Shown here: one piece after another, positions 49,801-63,010 of the stretch
Numbering within the stretch: the stretch's first letter is position 1
Layout of the letters: every line of letters starts with the position of its first letter
DNA from: Micromonospora pisi
GTDB taxonomy: Bacteria > Actinomycetota > Actinomycetes > Mycobacteriales > Micromonosporaceae
Length of the DNA: 64,000 nucleotides
Direction: 5' to 3'
Assembly: GCF_003633685.1 (NCBI RefSeq)
Contig: NZ_RBKT01000001.1
Coordinates: forward strand, 5,084,001-5,148,000
Notes under the pieces: model-generated
Seen by the model: only the letters and a program-made list of their open reading frames with translations
The model's database searches: none
What the model was told of the DNA's origin: nothing
Position numbers and translations under genes: made by a program

Positions 49801-50598
49801 ATGCGTCTCGACGATGTCTGGCTGCGCTACCGGCGCGGTGCGCCGTGGGTGTTGCGCGCGGTCCAGCTCGATCTCGCACCGGCTGAGGCCGCGGTGGTAC
49901 TCGGCCGTAACGGGGTGGGAAAGTCCACTCTGCTGCAACTGGCCGCCGGAGTGCTCCGGCCGACCCGGGGCGCGGTGCGGGACCGGCCCCGTGTGGTCGG
50001 ATGGGTGCCCGAGCGCTTCCCGGCAGACCAGCCCTTCACCATCGACCAGTACCTGACCGCCGTCGCACGGATGCGAGGGCTTCCGGCTTCGGAGGCCGGG
50101 CGCGTGGTCACGGCCTGGACCGAACGGCTCGGCGTGCGCCGGTACGGCGACGTGCGGCTGCCGGAGTTGTCCAAGGGCACCGCGCAGAAGGTCGGCCTCG
50201 CCCAGGCGCTGCTGGTCCGGCCGGATCTGCTGATCCTGGACGAGCCCTGGGAGGGGCTCGACGTGACCGCCCGGGAGATGGTGCCGGACCTGATCGCCGA
50301 GGTCCGGGACGCGGGAGGTTCGGTACTGGTGAGTGATCACCGAGGGGAGACGGTGCGGCTGCCCGGGGCGACCCAGTGGCTCGTGGACGAGGGGGCCGTC
50401 ATCGTGGCGACGCCGTCGCCGTCCAGCGAGAGCAGCGTGGTGGAGATCGTGGTCCCGACCGCCGATGCCGCGGGGACCGTGGCCGCTCTGCGTGCCGCCG
50501 GCCACCAGGTCCTCGGGGTACGGCCGGCCGTGTCCGCGTCGGCCGCCGTGGCCGAGCCGGAGCGGGGCGGGCTGACCGGGAGCGGGTTGACGGCATGA
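49801..50598 (+). CDS. ABC transporter ATP-binding protein
   Basis: A 265-residue ATPase. Walker A is LGRNGVGKST, the signature is ELSKGTAQK (variant of LSGGQ), Walker B is LLILDEPWEGLD and the switch His is in LVSDHRGE. About 60 extra C-terminal residues may form a regulatory fold. It energises the adjacent membrane protein. It overlaps the next gene by ATGA. The substrate is unknown. Its place inside the ribosomal cluster, between rplA and rplJ, is a local insertion. Confidence 0.88.
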   Translation: MRLDDVWLRYRRGAPWVLRAVQLDLAPAEAAVVLGRNGVGKSTLLQLAAGVLRPTRGAVRDRPRVVGWVPERFPADQPFTIDQYLTAVARMRGLPASEAGRVVTAWTERLGVRRYGDVRLPELSKGTAQKVGLAQALLVRPDLLILDEPWEGLDVTAREMVPDLIAEVRDAGGSVLVSDHRGETVRLPGATQWLVDEGAVIVATPSPSSESSVVEIVVPTADAAGTVAALRAAGHQVLGVRPAVSASAAVAEPERGGLTGSGLTA

Positions 50599-51287
50599 TC
50601 CCCTTGACGCTGATGCGGCTGACCGGGTTCGTCCGTACGGGGCGGGCGCTGGCACCACTGATCGCGGGGTTGGTCGTGCTGGCCGTCCTCTACGGGGGCG
50701 GGCAGGCGCAGGCGGGGGAGGCGTACGGGGTCTCCGCAGTGGTGATCTTCCCCGTACTGGCCTGGCAGACCAAGCTGCTGCTCGATGTCGAGCCGGATGT
50801 GGCGCGTCGCCTGGCGCTGGTCACCGTGGGGAGCCGGGGACGGGAGGCCGTCGCCGGTCTGGTCGCCGCCGGGTTGGCCGGGATCGGCACGGTGGCGGTG
50901 GCGTTGGTCCTGCCGTGGCTGCTCGGCGGTGTCGTCGGGCCGAAGGATACGGGTGATCTGCCGCTGGCCGAGGGGATCGCGCTCGGAGTCTGGGCGCACC
51001 TGTTGGTCCTGCCGGCCGCGGTGGCGCTCGGTGCGCTGGCCAGCCGGGCGGCTTCCGACAGCCCGCGTTACGGGGTGCTGATCCTGGTTGGCGGGGTGGT
51101 CGGGGCGATCGTGTTCGGGTTGCGTGACTCGGTGGTGCCGTGGCTGGCGCCGCCGATGATGGCGACCGCCCGGGCGACCACGTCGGGGCCGACCGGGGTG
51201 CGGGTGGTCGAGTTGACCGTGCACGCCCTGCTCTGGAGCGCCGCTGCCCTCGCCCTGTACGGCTGGCTTCGCCGGCGCAGGGCGTGA
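50595..51287 (+). CDS. ABC transporter membrane subunit
   Basis: A 230-residue integral membrane protein with about six hydrophobic segments (ALAPLIAGLVVLAVLYGG, AYGVSAVVIFPVLAW and others) and an Arg-rich C-terminus (WLRRRRA). Its ATG overlaps the stop of the ATPase gene, which makes it that ATPase's partner. It has no recognised permease signature. The pair resembles small ABC-2-like exporters, perhaps for a lipid or drug. Confidence 0.75.
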   Translation: MIPLTLMRLTGFVRTGRALAPLIAGLVVLAVLYGGGQAQAGEAYGVSAVVIFPVLAWQTKLLLDVEPDVARRLALVTVGSRGREAVAGLVAAGLAGIGTVAVALVLPWLLGGVVGPKDTGDLPLAEGIALGVWAHLLVLPAAVALGALASRAASDSPRYGVLILVGGVVGAIVFGLRDSVVPWLAPPMMATARATTSGPTGVRVVELTVHALLWSAAALALYGWLRRRRA

Positions 51288-51322
51288 CCCCCGTCACTTG
51301 CTGTCGACGATCGCGTACCGAT

Positions 51323-51351
51323 TTGGCGCTGGTCGGATGCTCCCGTACTCT
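51323..51351 (+). promoter_or_regulatory. Promoter of rplJ-rplL
   Basis: TTGGCG (51323-51328), a 17-bp spacer, then TACTCT (51346-51351). Spacing is ideal and both boxes are near consensus. Transcription would start near 51358, just before the L10 leader. Confidence 0.65.
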
Positions 51352-51385
51352 TGACAAGTCGTCTGGGTTTCGACCCGGGCAATCG

Positions 51386-51530
51386 TAACCACCGAAGACC
51401 GCTGGTCACCGTGCCAAGGCACGGTTGAAGGTCCCGTTCGACGGGCGGCCCGCGCAGGCGGAAACGGAAAGCGTGTTGATCATGTTCGCATGAATCTCCC
51501 GCCCCGTGCGCCCTGCGCCGGGGCGATTCT
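51386..51530 (+). ncRNA. L10-type ribosomal leader RNA with attenuator-like hairpin
   Basis: The leader of rplJ contains the recognisable block accaccgaagaccgctggt, then the hairpins GTGCC-aa-GGCAC and CCCGTTCGACGGG, the pattern of the actinobacterial L10 leader. In that leader, the L10(L12) complex binds its own mRNA and blocks expression. A later stem CGCCCCG/CGGGGCG (51500-51506 with 51519-51525) followed by ATTCTCGTT may act as a terminator. The boundaries are approximate. Confidence 0.7.
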
Positions 51531-51596
51531 CGTTGCGGCTGTTCCTTCCTACCTTTTACGAAGGTAACCAGCCTGGAGCAATGAGAGAGGAGGGAC

Positions 51597-52142
51597 ATGG
51601 CGGACAAGCCGGTTCGGGCCGACAAGGCCACGGCCGTTGCCGAACTCACCGAGCACTTCCGTAGCTCGGGTGCCACCGTGCTGACCGAGTACCGCGGCCT
51701 GACGGTCGCCCAGCTGACCCAGCTGCGGCGCTCGCTGGGGCGTGACACCACGTACTCGGTCACGAAGAACACGCTGGCCAAGCGTGCTGCGACGGACGCT
51801 GGCATCGAGGGTCTCGATGAGCTGTTCACCGGTCCTACCGCGCTGACCTTCGTCGGCGGCGACGTCGTCGAGGCGGCCAAGGGTCTGCGTGACTTCGCGA
51901 AGGCGAACCCGAAGCTCGTCATCAAGGGTGGCGTCTTCGAGGGCAAGGCCATCACCGCGGCGGAGGTCACCAAGCTCGCTGACCTCGAGTCCCGCGAGGT
52001 GTTGCTGGCCAAGCTGGCCGGCGCGATGAAGGGCAGCCTGAGCAAGGCCGCGGCGCTGTTCCAGGCGCCGCTGTCCAAGACCGCCCGCCTCGCGGCGGCG
52101 CTGCAGGACAAGCGCGAAAAGGAGGGCGCGGAGCAGGCCTGA
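51597..52142 (+). CDS. rplJ: 50S ribosomal protein L10
   Basis: A 181-residue stalk base protein that anchors L7/L12 dimers. It begins [44 protein letters not shown]. The C-terminal helix that binds L12 is [20 protein letters not shown]. The ATG lies behind GAGAGGAGGGAC. It follows the autoregulatory leader and is 57 bp before rplL. Confidence 0.98.
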   Translation: MADKPVRADKATAVAELTEHFRSSGATVLTEYRGLTVAQLTQLRRSLGRDTTYSVTKNTLAKRAATDAGIEGLDELFTGPTALTFVGGDVVEAAKGLRDFAKANPKLVIKGGVFEGKAITAAEVTKLADLESREVLLAKLAGAMKGSLSKAAALFQAPLSKTARLAAALQDKREKEGAEQA

Positions 52143-52199
52143 CGGCCCGCTCCAGCGCCTCTGATCAACTTTCGATAGTACGAGGAAAGGACGCCAACC

Positions 52200-52583
52200 A
52201 TGGCGAAGCTCAGCACCGACGAGCTGCTCGACGCGTTCAAGGAAATGACGCTGATCGAGCTGTCGGAGTTCGTGAAGCAGTTCGAGACCACCTTCGAGGT
52301 CACCGCGGCCGCCCCGGTCGCCGTCGGCGTTGCCGGCCCGGCCGGCCCGGCCGCCGAGGCGGAGCCGGAGCAGGACGAGTTCGACGTCATCCTCGAGGCT
52401 GACGGCGGCAAGAAGATCCAGGTCATCAAGGTCGTGCGTGAGCTGACCGGCCTGGGCCTGAAGGAGGCCAAGGACCTCGTCGAGGGCGCGCCGAAGGCCG
52501 TCGTCGAGAAGGTCAACAAGGAGACCGCCGACAAGGCCAAGGCCAAGCTCGAGGCCGAGGGCGCGAAGGTCACCCTCAAGTAG
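52200..52583 (+). CDS. rplL: 50S ribosomal protein L7/L12
   Basis: A 127-residue stalk protein that recruits translation GTPases. The N-terminal dimer domain is [24 protein letters not shown]. An Ala/Pro hinge follows. The C-terminal factor-binding domain contains [29 protein letters not shown]. The ATG lies behind GAGGAAAGGA. Two hairpins follow. Confidence 0.98.
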   Translation: MAKLSTDELLDAFKEMTLIELSEFVKQFETTFEVTAAAPVAVGVAGPAGPAAEAEPEQDEFDVILEADGGKKIQVIKVVRELTGLGLKEAKDLVEGAPKAVVEKVNKETADKAKAKLEAEGAKVTLK

Positions 52584-52597
52584 TTTTCCCGGCGCAT

Positions 52598-52632
52598 CAC
52601 CCGGTGGCGTTGGCGCCAGCGCCACCCGGGTG
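52598..52632 (+). terminator. Hairpin after rplL
   Basis: CACCCGG-TGGCG pairs with CGCCA-c-CCGGGTG, with one bulged C. It starts 15 bp after the rplL stop. Confidence 0.6.
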
Positions 52633-52658
52633 AGTGAGCTGACGCACATTGCGTGGCG

Positions 52659-52692
52659 GCGGGCGGCGATCCGAGATCGGATCGCCGCCCGC
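52659..52692 (+). terminator. Strong hairpin between rplL and rpoB
   Basis: GCGGGCGGCGATCCG pairs over about 15 bp with CGGATCGCCGCCCGC around a tight AGAT loop. GCTGCTGTCT follows. It is probably the main terminator or attenuator of rplJL. Confidence 0.75.
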
Positions 52693-53166
52693 TGCTGTCT
52701 GCTGACAGCAGGTGATCAGGGCTTTGGTGGGCGGATACCCTGCCCCGTCCGGGTGTGGACCACCGATCTCCGGGGAAAGACGTTGCGTGACCGACGTTCC
52801 AGCCCTTGACGCGGCCGGCCACCGGCAGGCACGCTGACACCAGCAAGACCTTCCGCGCTTGCGACGGCCATCACTCAGGTGGTGCCGGTGGCCCCGCTAC
52901 CGACACGACCAGAGTCGCCTGCGGGGAGCGTGCGAAGACGTGCGAGCGCGTATCTGAACGCGTGGCGGCCTCGGGCCTCGGCACGTTTCGCAACGCCCTG
53001 CCGTGCCGGGCTGGACAGCGGTTAGCCTCTCGGCTACACTGCTAGTTTGCGCTGCCTTCCGACTTGACCCCTGCTCGGAATGTCCGATTGCGGATATTTC
53101 TAGTGGGGTCATTGGAGTGCACGCGTAACAGCCGTTCTGCAGCACCGGTCCTCGGAAGGACGCATC
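52693..53166. promoter_or_regulatory. rpoB upstream region with promoter
   Basis: No gene is seen in the 583 bp between rplL and rpoB. An operator-like repeat CTGCTGTC-tgct-GACAGCAG lies at 52692-52711. A near-consensus promoter is at 53012-53040 (TGGACA, 17-bp spacer, TACACT), giving a start near 53047 and a leader of about 120 bases before rpoB. This lets rpoBC be transcribed apart from rplJL. Confidence 0.65.
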
Positions 53167-56100
53167 TTGGCAGCTTCCCGCCCTGCGAAGACCAGTCGTA
53201 CGTCGAGCGCATTCGCGCCCCGCCGAATCTCATTCGGCAGGATCACCGAACACCTCGAGGTCCCCAACCTCCTCGCCATCCAGAACGAGTCATTTGACTG
53301 GCTGGTTGGCAACGAGGCTTGGCAGGGCCGGTCGGCCGACGACCCGCACGCACGCTCGGGTCTCGCGGAGATCCTCGACGAGATCAGCCCGATTGAGGAC
53401 TTCTCCGGCACTATGTCCCTGTCCTTCTCCGCTCCGCGCTTCGACGAGGTCAAGGCCTCGATCGAAGAGTGCAAGGAGAAGGATCTGACCTACTGCGCTC
53501 CGCTCTTCGTGACCGCGGAGTTCACCAACAACACCACTGGCGAGATCAAGAGCCAGACGGTGTTCATGGGTGACTTCCCGATGATGACGCCGAAGGGCAC
53601 CTTCATCATCAACGGCACCGAGCGCGTCGTGGTCAGTCAGCTCGTCCGGTCTCCGGGCGTCTACTTCGACAAGCAGCCGGACAAGACCTCCGACCGCGAC
53701 CTCTCCAGCGTCAAGGTCATCCCTAGCCGGGGTGCCTGGCTGGAGTTCGACATCGACAAGAGAGATACGGTCGGTGTCCGCATCGACCGTAAGCGCCGGC
53801 AGGCCGTCACCGTCCTGCTCAAGGCGATCGGTTGGACCGGCGAGCAGATTCGCGAGCGGTTCGGCTGGTCCGAGCTGATGATGACCACCCTGGAGAAGGA
53901 CCACATCGCCGGGGTGGACGAGGCACTGCTCGACATCTACCGCAAGCTCCGGCCGGGTGAGCCGCCGACGCGCGAGAACGCCCAGACCCTGCTCGACAAC
54001 CTCTTCTTCAACCCGAAGCGGTATGACGTAGCCAAGGTCGGCCGGTACAAGTTCAACAAGAAGCTCGAACTACAGGTGCCGATCACCACCGGCACGCTGA
54101 CCGAGGACGACGTCGTCGCCACCGTGGAGTACCTCTGCCGGCTGCATGCCGGTGAGGAGGGCTACGAAGCCGACGACATCGACCACTTCGGCAACCGGCG
54201 GCTGCGTACCGTGGGCGAGCTGATCCAGAACCAGGTCCGGGTCGGTCTTTCCCGGATGGAGCGGGTTGTCCGCGAGCGGATGACCACCCAGGACGTCGAG
54301 GCGATCACGCCGCAGACCCTGATCAACATCCGCCCGGTGGTGGCGGCGATCAAGGAGTTCTTCGGTACGTCGCAGCTGTCCCAGTTCATGGACCAGACCA
54401 ACCCGCTGGCGGGTCTTACCCACCGGCGCCGGCTGAGCGCGCTCGGCCCGGGTGGTCTCTCCCGTGAGCGGGCCGGCTTCGAGGTCCGGGACGTGCACCC
54501 GTCGCACTACGGCCGGATGTGCCCGATCGAGACGCCGGAAGGCCCGAACATCGGCCTGATCGGCGCGTTGTCCACCTTCGGGCGGGTCAACCCCTTCGGG
54601 TTCATCGAGACGCCGTACCGCAAGGTGGTCGAGGGTCAGGTCACCGACCAGATCGACTACCTGACCGCGGACGAGGAGGACCGGTACGTCAAGGCGCAGG
54701 CCAACGCCCCGCTGCGGGCCGACGGTCACTTCGCCGAGGACCGGGTTCTGGTTCGTCGGAAGGGCGGTGAGGTCGACTACGTCGCCCCGACGGCGGTCGA
54801 CTACATGGACGTCTCGCCGCGTCAGATGACGTCGGTCGCGACCGCCATGATTCCGTTCCTCGAGCACGACGACGCCAACCGGGCACTGATGGGCGCGAAT
54901 ATGCAGCGCCAGGCGGTGCCGCTGGTCAAGGCGGAGGCGCCGCTGGTCGGCACCGGCATGGAATACCGTGCCGCCGTCGACGCCGGCGACGTGGTTGTCG
55001 CCGAGGTCGGTGGAGTGGTCGAGGACCTCTGCGCCGACTACGTGACGGTGCACCAGGACGACGGCCACCGGCGTACCTACCTGCTGCACAAGTTCCGCCG
55101 CTCCAACGCCGGCTCCTGCGTCAACCAGAAGCCGGTCGTCTTCGAGGGTGACCGTGTCGAGGCCGGCCAGGTCATCGCCGACGGTCCCTGCACCGACGAG
55201 GGCGAGATGGCGCTCGGGCGCAACCTGCTCGTGGCGTTCATGCCCTGGGAGGGTCACAACTACGAGGACGCGATCATCCTGTCGCAGCGCCTCGTGCAGC
55301 AGGACGCCCTCACCTCGATCCACATCGAGGAGCACGAGGTCGACGCCCGCGACACCAAGCTGGGCCCGGAGGAGATCACCCGCGACATCCCGAACGTCAG
55401 CGAGGAAATGCTCGCCGACCTCGACGAGCGCGGCATCATCCGGATCGGTGCGGAGGTCGTACCCGGCGACATCCTGGTCGGCAAGGTCACGCCCAAGGGC
55501 GAGACCGAGCTGACCCCGGAGGAGCGCCTGCTCCGCGCGATCTTCGGTGAGAAGGCGCGTGAGGTTCGGGACACCTCGCTGAAGGTTCCGCACGGCGAGA
55601 CCGGCACGGTCATCGGTGTGCGTACCTTCTCCCGCGAGGACGGCGACGAACTGCCGCCGGGGGTCAACGAGCTGGTCCGTGTCTACGTGGCCCAGAAGCG
55701 GAAGATCCAGGACGGTGACAAGCTCGCCGGCCGGCACGGCAACAAGGGTGTCATCTCCAAGATCCTGCCGGTCGAGGACATGCCGTTCCTTGAGGACGGC
55801 ACGCCGGTCGACATCGTGCTCAACCCGCTCGGTGTGCCGAGCCGGATGAACATCGGTCAGGTGCTGGAGACCCACCTGGGCTGGGTAGCCAAGACCGGGT
55901 GGCAGGTCGAGGGCGACGACGCGGACTGGAAGCGCCAACTGCGCTCGATCGACGCCGACTCGTCCGAGCCGGACACCAACGTCGCGACTCCGGTCTTCGA
56001 CGGTGCCCGCGAGGAGGAGATCGCCGGTCTGCTCTCGTCGACCCTGCCTAACCGGGACGGCAAGCAGCTCATCGGCGCGAGCGGAAAGGCACAGCTGTTC

Positions 56101-56598
56101 GACGGCCGCTCCGGCGAACCGCTGCCGTCCCCGATCGCGGTCGGCTACATCTACATCCTGAAGCTGAACCACCTGGTCGACGACAAGATCCACGCTCGGT
56201 CGACCGGCCCGTACTCGATGATCACGCAGCAGCCGCTGGGTGGTAAGGCGCAGTTCGGTGGCCAGCGGTTCGGCGAGATGGAGTGCTGGGCGATGCAGGC
56301 GTACGGCGCCGCCTACGCCCTGCAGGAGTTGCTGACGATCAAGTCCGATGACGTGCTGGGCCGAGTCAAGGTCTACGAGGCGATCGTCAAGGGCGAGAAC
56401 ATTCCCGAGCCGGGCATCCCGGAGTCGTTCAAGGTGCTGCTCAAGGAGCTGCAGTCGCTGTGCCTCAATGTTGAGGTGCTTTCCAGCGACGGCGTGGCCC
56501 TGGAAATGCGCGAAACCGACGACGAGGTCTTCCGCGCGGCGGAGGAACTTGGTATCGACCTGTCCCGGCGTGAGCCGAGCTCGGTCGAAGAGGTGTGA
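53167..56598 (+). CDS. rpoB: DNA-directed RNA polymerase beta subunit
   Basis: A 1143-residue catalytic subunit of RNA polymerase. The rifampicin region around residues 400-440 reads [19 protein letters not shown], then [15 protein letters not shown]. Compared with the usual form it has T, A and R at the 518, 522 and 527 positions (E. coli numbering), while Asp516, His526 and Ser531 are present. [24 protein letters not shown] and the C-terminal [25 protein letters not shown] are intact. The TTG at 53167 follows GGAAGGA six bases upstream. rpoC follows across a perfect hairpin. Confidence 0.98.
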   Translation: MAASRPAKTSRTSSAFAPRRISFGRITEHLEVPNLLAIQNESFDWLVGNEAWQGRSADDPHARSGLAEILDEISPIEDFSGTMSLSFSAPRFDEVKASIEECKEKDLTYCAPLFVTAEFTNNTTGEIKSQTVFMGDFPMMTPKGTFIINGTERVVVSQLVRSPGVYFDKQPDKTSDRDLSSVKVIPSRGAWLEFDIDKRDTVGVRIDRKRRQAVTVLLKAIGWTGEQIRERFGWSELMMTTLEKDHIAGVDEALLDIYRKLRPGEPPTRENAQTLLDNLFFNPKRYDVAKVGRYKFNKKLELQVPITTGTLTEDDVVATVEYLCRLHAGEEGYEADDIDHFGNRRLRTVGELIQNQVRVGLSRMERVVRERMTTQDVEAITPQTLINIRPVVAAIKEFFGTSQLSQFMDQTNPLAGLTHRRRLSALGPGGLSRERAGFEVRDVHPSHYGRMCPIETPEGPNIGLIGALSTFGRVNPFGFIETPYRKVVEGQVTDQIDYLTADEEDRYVKAQANAPLRADGHFAEDRVLVRRKGGEVDYVAPTAVDYMDVSPRQMTSVATAMIPFLEHDDANRALMGANMQRQAVPLVKAEAPLVGTGMEYRAAVDAGDVVVAEVGGVVEDLCADYVTVHQDDGHRRTYLLHKFRRSNAGSCVNQKPVVFEGDRVEAGQVIADGPCTDEGEMALGRNLLVAFMPWEGHNYEDAIILSQRLVQQDALTSIHIEEHEVDARDTKLGPEEITRDIPNVSEEMLADLDERGIIRIGAEVVPGDILVGKVTPKGETELTPEERLLRAIFGEKAREVRDTSLKVPHGETGTVIGVRTFSREDGDELPPGVNELVRVYVAQKRKIQDGDKLAGRHGNKGVISKILPVEDMPFLEDGTPVDIVLNPLGVPSRMNIGQVLETHLGWVAKTGWQVEGDDADWKRQLRSIDADSSEPDTNVATPVFDGAREEEIAGLLSSTLPNRDGKQLIGASGKAQLFDGRSGEPLPSPIAVGYIYILKLNHLVDDKIHARSTGPYSMITQQPLGGKAQFGGQRFGEMECWAMQAYGAAYALQELLTIKSDDVLGRVKVYEAIVKGENIPEPGIPESFKVLLKELQSLCLNVEVLSSDGVALEMRETDDEVFRAAEELGIDLSRREPSSVEEV

Positions 56599-56603
56599 GG
56601 CGA

Positions 56604-56639
56604 AAGGTCTGGGGCAGGGCTCGCCCTGCCCCAGACCTT
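56604..56639 (+). other. Perfect 17-bp hairpin between rpoB and rpoC
   Basis: AAGGTCTGGGGCAGGGC (56604-56620) pairs exactly with 56623-56639. The loop is TC, or four bases if the last pair opens. It lies in the 90-bp rpoB-rpoC gap and is followed by CCCCGG without a T-run. It may be an attenuator, a processing site or an mRNA-stability element. Confidence 0.8.
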
Positions 56640-56688
56640 CCCCGGGAGAGCTAGCAACGAATAAGACACGACACGAGGGATACATAAC

Positions 56689-60579
<3,891 letters not shown>

Positions 60580-60592
60580 CCAGAACGGATCC

Positions 60593-60632
60593 GGGCGCCC
60601 CGCGTGTCGTAACGACGACGCGCGGGGCGCCC
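60593..60632 (+). terminator. Terminator after rpoBC
   Basis: GGGCGCCCCGCG (60593-60604) pairs with CGCGGGGCGCCC (60621-60632), with a small inner TCGT/ACGA stem. It starts 14 bp after rpoC. Confidence 0.8.
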
Positions 60633-60654
60633 GCCGTATTTGTAGGGTGGCGAG

Positions 60655-61014
60655 GTGGAGATGACGCCGTCGACCGTGCCCGGACCGGTGCTGCGGCATC
60701 CGCTCGATCCGGACCCGGTACCTTCGACCAAGGCCCGTACGGTCTACGCCCTGGGGTTGGTGGCCGCGTTGACCGGGATCCTGCTCGGCGGCATCGTGCC
60801 GGCCACGGTCGCGTTGCTGCTGCTCCGCCAGGCCCGCCGGGAGGCGTACGCCTCCGCCGGTTATCTCACCGGCGGGGACCTGCTGCGTCGCGGCGAACGG
60901 CTCGCCTGGATCGGCATCGTGCTGGCGGCGGCGACGACCGTGGTGCTGCTCGTGATCGGCCTGCTGAACCTGGCGGGTACGCCGGGGCAGGACTTCGCCC
61001 CCACCATCGACTAG
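60655..61014 (+). CDS. Small membrane protein, function unknown
   Basis: A 119-residue protein with two membrane helices (YALGLVAALTGILLGGIVPATVALLLL and LAWIGIVLAAATTVVLLVIGLLNLAG), joined by a basic loop RQARREAYASAGYLTGGDLLRRGER. This resembles DUF4190-like proteins. The N-terminus is Pro-rich and cytoplasmic. GTG start. The next gene also codes for a small membrane protein; the two may be related in role. Confidence 0.75.
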   Translation: MEMTPSTVPGPVLRHPLDPDPVPSTKARTVYALGLVAALTGILLGGIVPATVALLLLRQARREAYASAGYLTGGDLLRRGERLAWIGIVLAAATTVVLLVIGLLNLAGTPGQDFAPTID

Positions 61015-61104
61015 TGCGCGGACTGCCTAGAGTATGGGGACTCGTAGGGGCCGGAGCCGATCCGGTCGGCGTTGCGCGAGCAGGGCTCTCGGAGGGGGAC
61101 GTCG

Positions 61105-61629
61105 GTGACGGATGAGGCGCGGCCACCCCTCGGGGCGGGCGGTCAGCCCGCCACGTACCCGACGATGGCGACCGGACCGGGGCCGACCGGCGTCGGCGGA
61201 CCGGTGCCGATGCCGCCCCGCGAGACATGGCGCCCGCCGCGCCGGGTCGACGCCGTCCCCGGCACGCCGTTCGGGCTCGCCTACCTGGATGTGCCGCCGA
61301 TCATCTCTGGCCTGGCGGTCGGTGCCCTGGTGGCCGGCATCGGCTCGATCATGGTCGCCCTGGTGGTGCTCTGTTTCGGCTTGCTTGGTGCGAGCGGCGG
61401 CTGGGGAGCGTGGGCCGCGGGCGCGTTCGGGGTACTCGGGACCCTGCTCGGCGCCGCCGCGATCGTGCTGGGCGTGGTTGGCCGGCGGCAGACCCGGCGT
61501 AACGCTCCGCCACCGGCGGTCCGATTCGCCGGTGCGGGACTCGCGTCGGCCGGCGTCTGGTGCGGTGTCGCCGGGTTGGCGGTGACCGTGCTGGCGTTCG
61601 GGTTGGCCGTGATCCTTCAGCTGAGCTGA
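61105..61629 (+). CDS. Small membrane protein, function unknown
   Basis: A 174-residue protein. A Pro/Gly-rich N-terminus of about 60 residues is followed by three hydrophobic segments: [51 protein letters not shown] and a C-terminal [21 protein letters not shown] basic loop [14 protein letters not shown] sits between segments two and three. The GTG at 61105 lies seven bases after GGAGGGGG. I do not recognise the family. Confidence 0.75.
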   Translation: MTDEARPPLGAGGQPATYPTMATGPGPTGVGGPVPMPPRETWRPPRRVDAVPGTPFGLAYLDVPPIISGLAVGALVAGIGSIMVALVVLCFGLLGASGGWGAWAAGAFGVLGTLLGAAAIVLGVVGRRQTRRNAPPPAVRFAGAGLASAGVWCGVAGLAVTVLAFGLAVILQLS

Positions 61630-62092
61630 GGCCTCCGGCACGGCTGACCGGGGGCCGGCCGGGCGTTTCCGGCAGGGGCCGGTACACTTGACGACAGCGG
61701 TGCCTGTTATAGGCGCGCGGGTCGGACGGAGTGAGCAAGGCCACGGCGTGGCTTTTGCACCGAACCCCGTTTTGACCTGGGTGCTTCTGATAGGTACCCT
61801 TCCCCTCGTGCCCGGGCTCGCCCGGGCAACTCGTGCGTGCTCCCGAGTCGGTTCCCGGCTAACGAGCGGCATCACGACACAGTCGAAAAGGTCGGCGGGC
61901 GACGTCCGCTGGCCGGGAAACCCGCTGCGGGCGAGAGCGCGCGACGGGACCGTGGAAGGGCGACACGCCCGACCGCGGGTACCGGAGCCATCCGCGGACG
62001 GGTTCGGTTGGAATGTAGGAGAGTCACCCACCCGGGCGACTACGACCAAGGCGCGACCGCCAGGCAGGCGGTCGGAGGGAGCGGAAAACCCG
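61630..62092 (+). promoter_or_regulatory. Leader region of rpsL-rpsG-fusA
   Basis: A 463-bp stretch without a supported gene. A TACACT -10-like box at 61683-61688, like those before rpoB and tRNA-Trp, may start the operon, but its -35 box is weak. A perfect hairpin TGCCCGGG-ctcg-CCCGGGCA lies at 61809-61828. A leader of about 400 bases would result, long for rpsL. Confidence 0.45.
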
Positions 62093-62467
<375 letters not shown>

Positions 62468-62468
62468 C

Positions 62469-62939
62469 ATGCCGCGTAAGGGACCCGCTCCGCGCCGGCC
62501 GTTGGTCGCCGACCCGGTGTACAACTCGCCGCTGGTCACCCAGCTGGTGAACAAGATCCTGCTCCGTGGCAAGCGTCAGCTCGCCGAGCGCATCGTCTAC
62601 GGCGCCCTTGAGGGCTGCCGGGAGAAGTCGGGCACCGACCCGGTCGTCACCCTCAAGCGGGCGATGGACAACGTGAAGCCGACGCTGGAGGTGCGCAGCC
62701 GCCGGGTCGGTGGCGCCACCTACCAGGTGCCGGTCGAGGTTCGCCCGGCCCGGGCGACCACCCTCGGACTGCGCTGGCTCGTGACGTACTCCAAGGCGCG
62801 TCGTGAGAAGACCATGATCGAGCGCCTGATGAACGAGCTGCTCGACGCGAGCAACGGCCTCGGTGCCGCCGTCAAGCGGCGCGAGGACACGCACAAGATG
62901 GCCGAGTCGAACAAGGCCTTCGCGCACTACCGCTGGTAA
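62469..62939 (+). CDS. rpsG: 30S ribosomal protein S7
   Basis: A 156-residue protein that starts assembly of the 30S head and contacts mRNA at the exit site. It begins [54 protein letters not shown] and the C-terminal helix [21 protein letters not shown] are typical. GGAGAAGAG precedes the ATG, inside the end of rpsL. It lies 71 bp before fusA. Confidence 0.98.
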   Translation: MPRKGPAPRRPLVADPVYNSPLVTQLVNKILLRGKRQLAERIVYGALEGCREKSGTDPVVTLKRAMDNVKPTLEVRSRRVGGATYQVPVEVRPARATTLGLRWLVTYSKARREKTMIERLMNELLDASNGLGAAVKRREDTHKMAESNKAFAHYRW

Positions 62940-63010
62940 CACGCCTCGTGCCGCCGCCGCAGGGCGGCGGCACGACCAGGTTGTCGAGACGACGATAAGT
63001 AGGGATTGAA

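Noticed and set aside
51351-51356. TTGACA hexamer as the -35 box of the rplJ promoter
   Set aside because: No -10 box lies 16-18 bp downstream. The sequence fits better as the region after the TACTCT -10 box.
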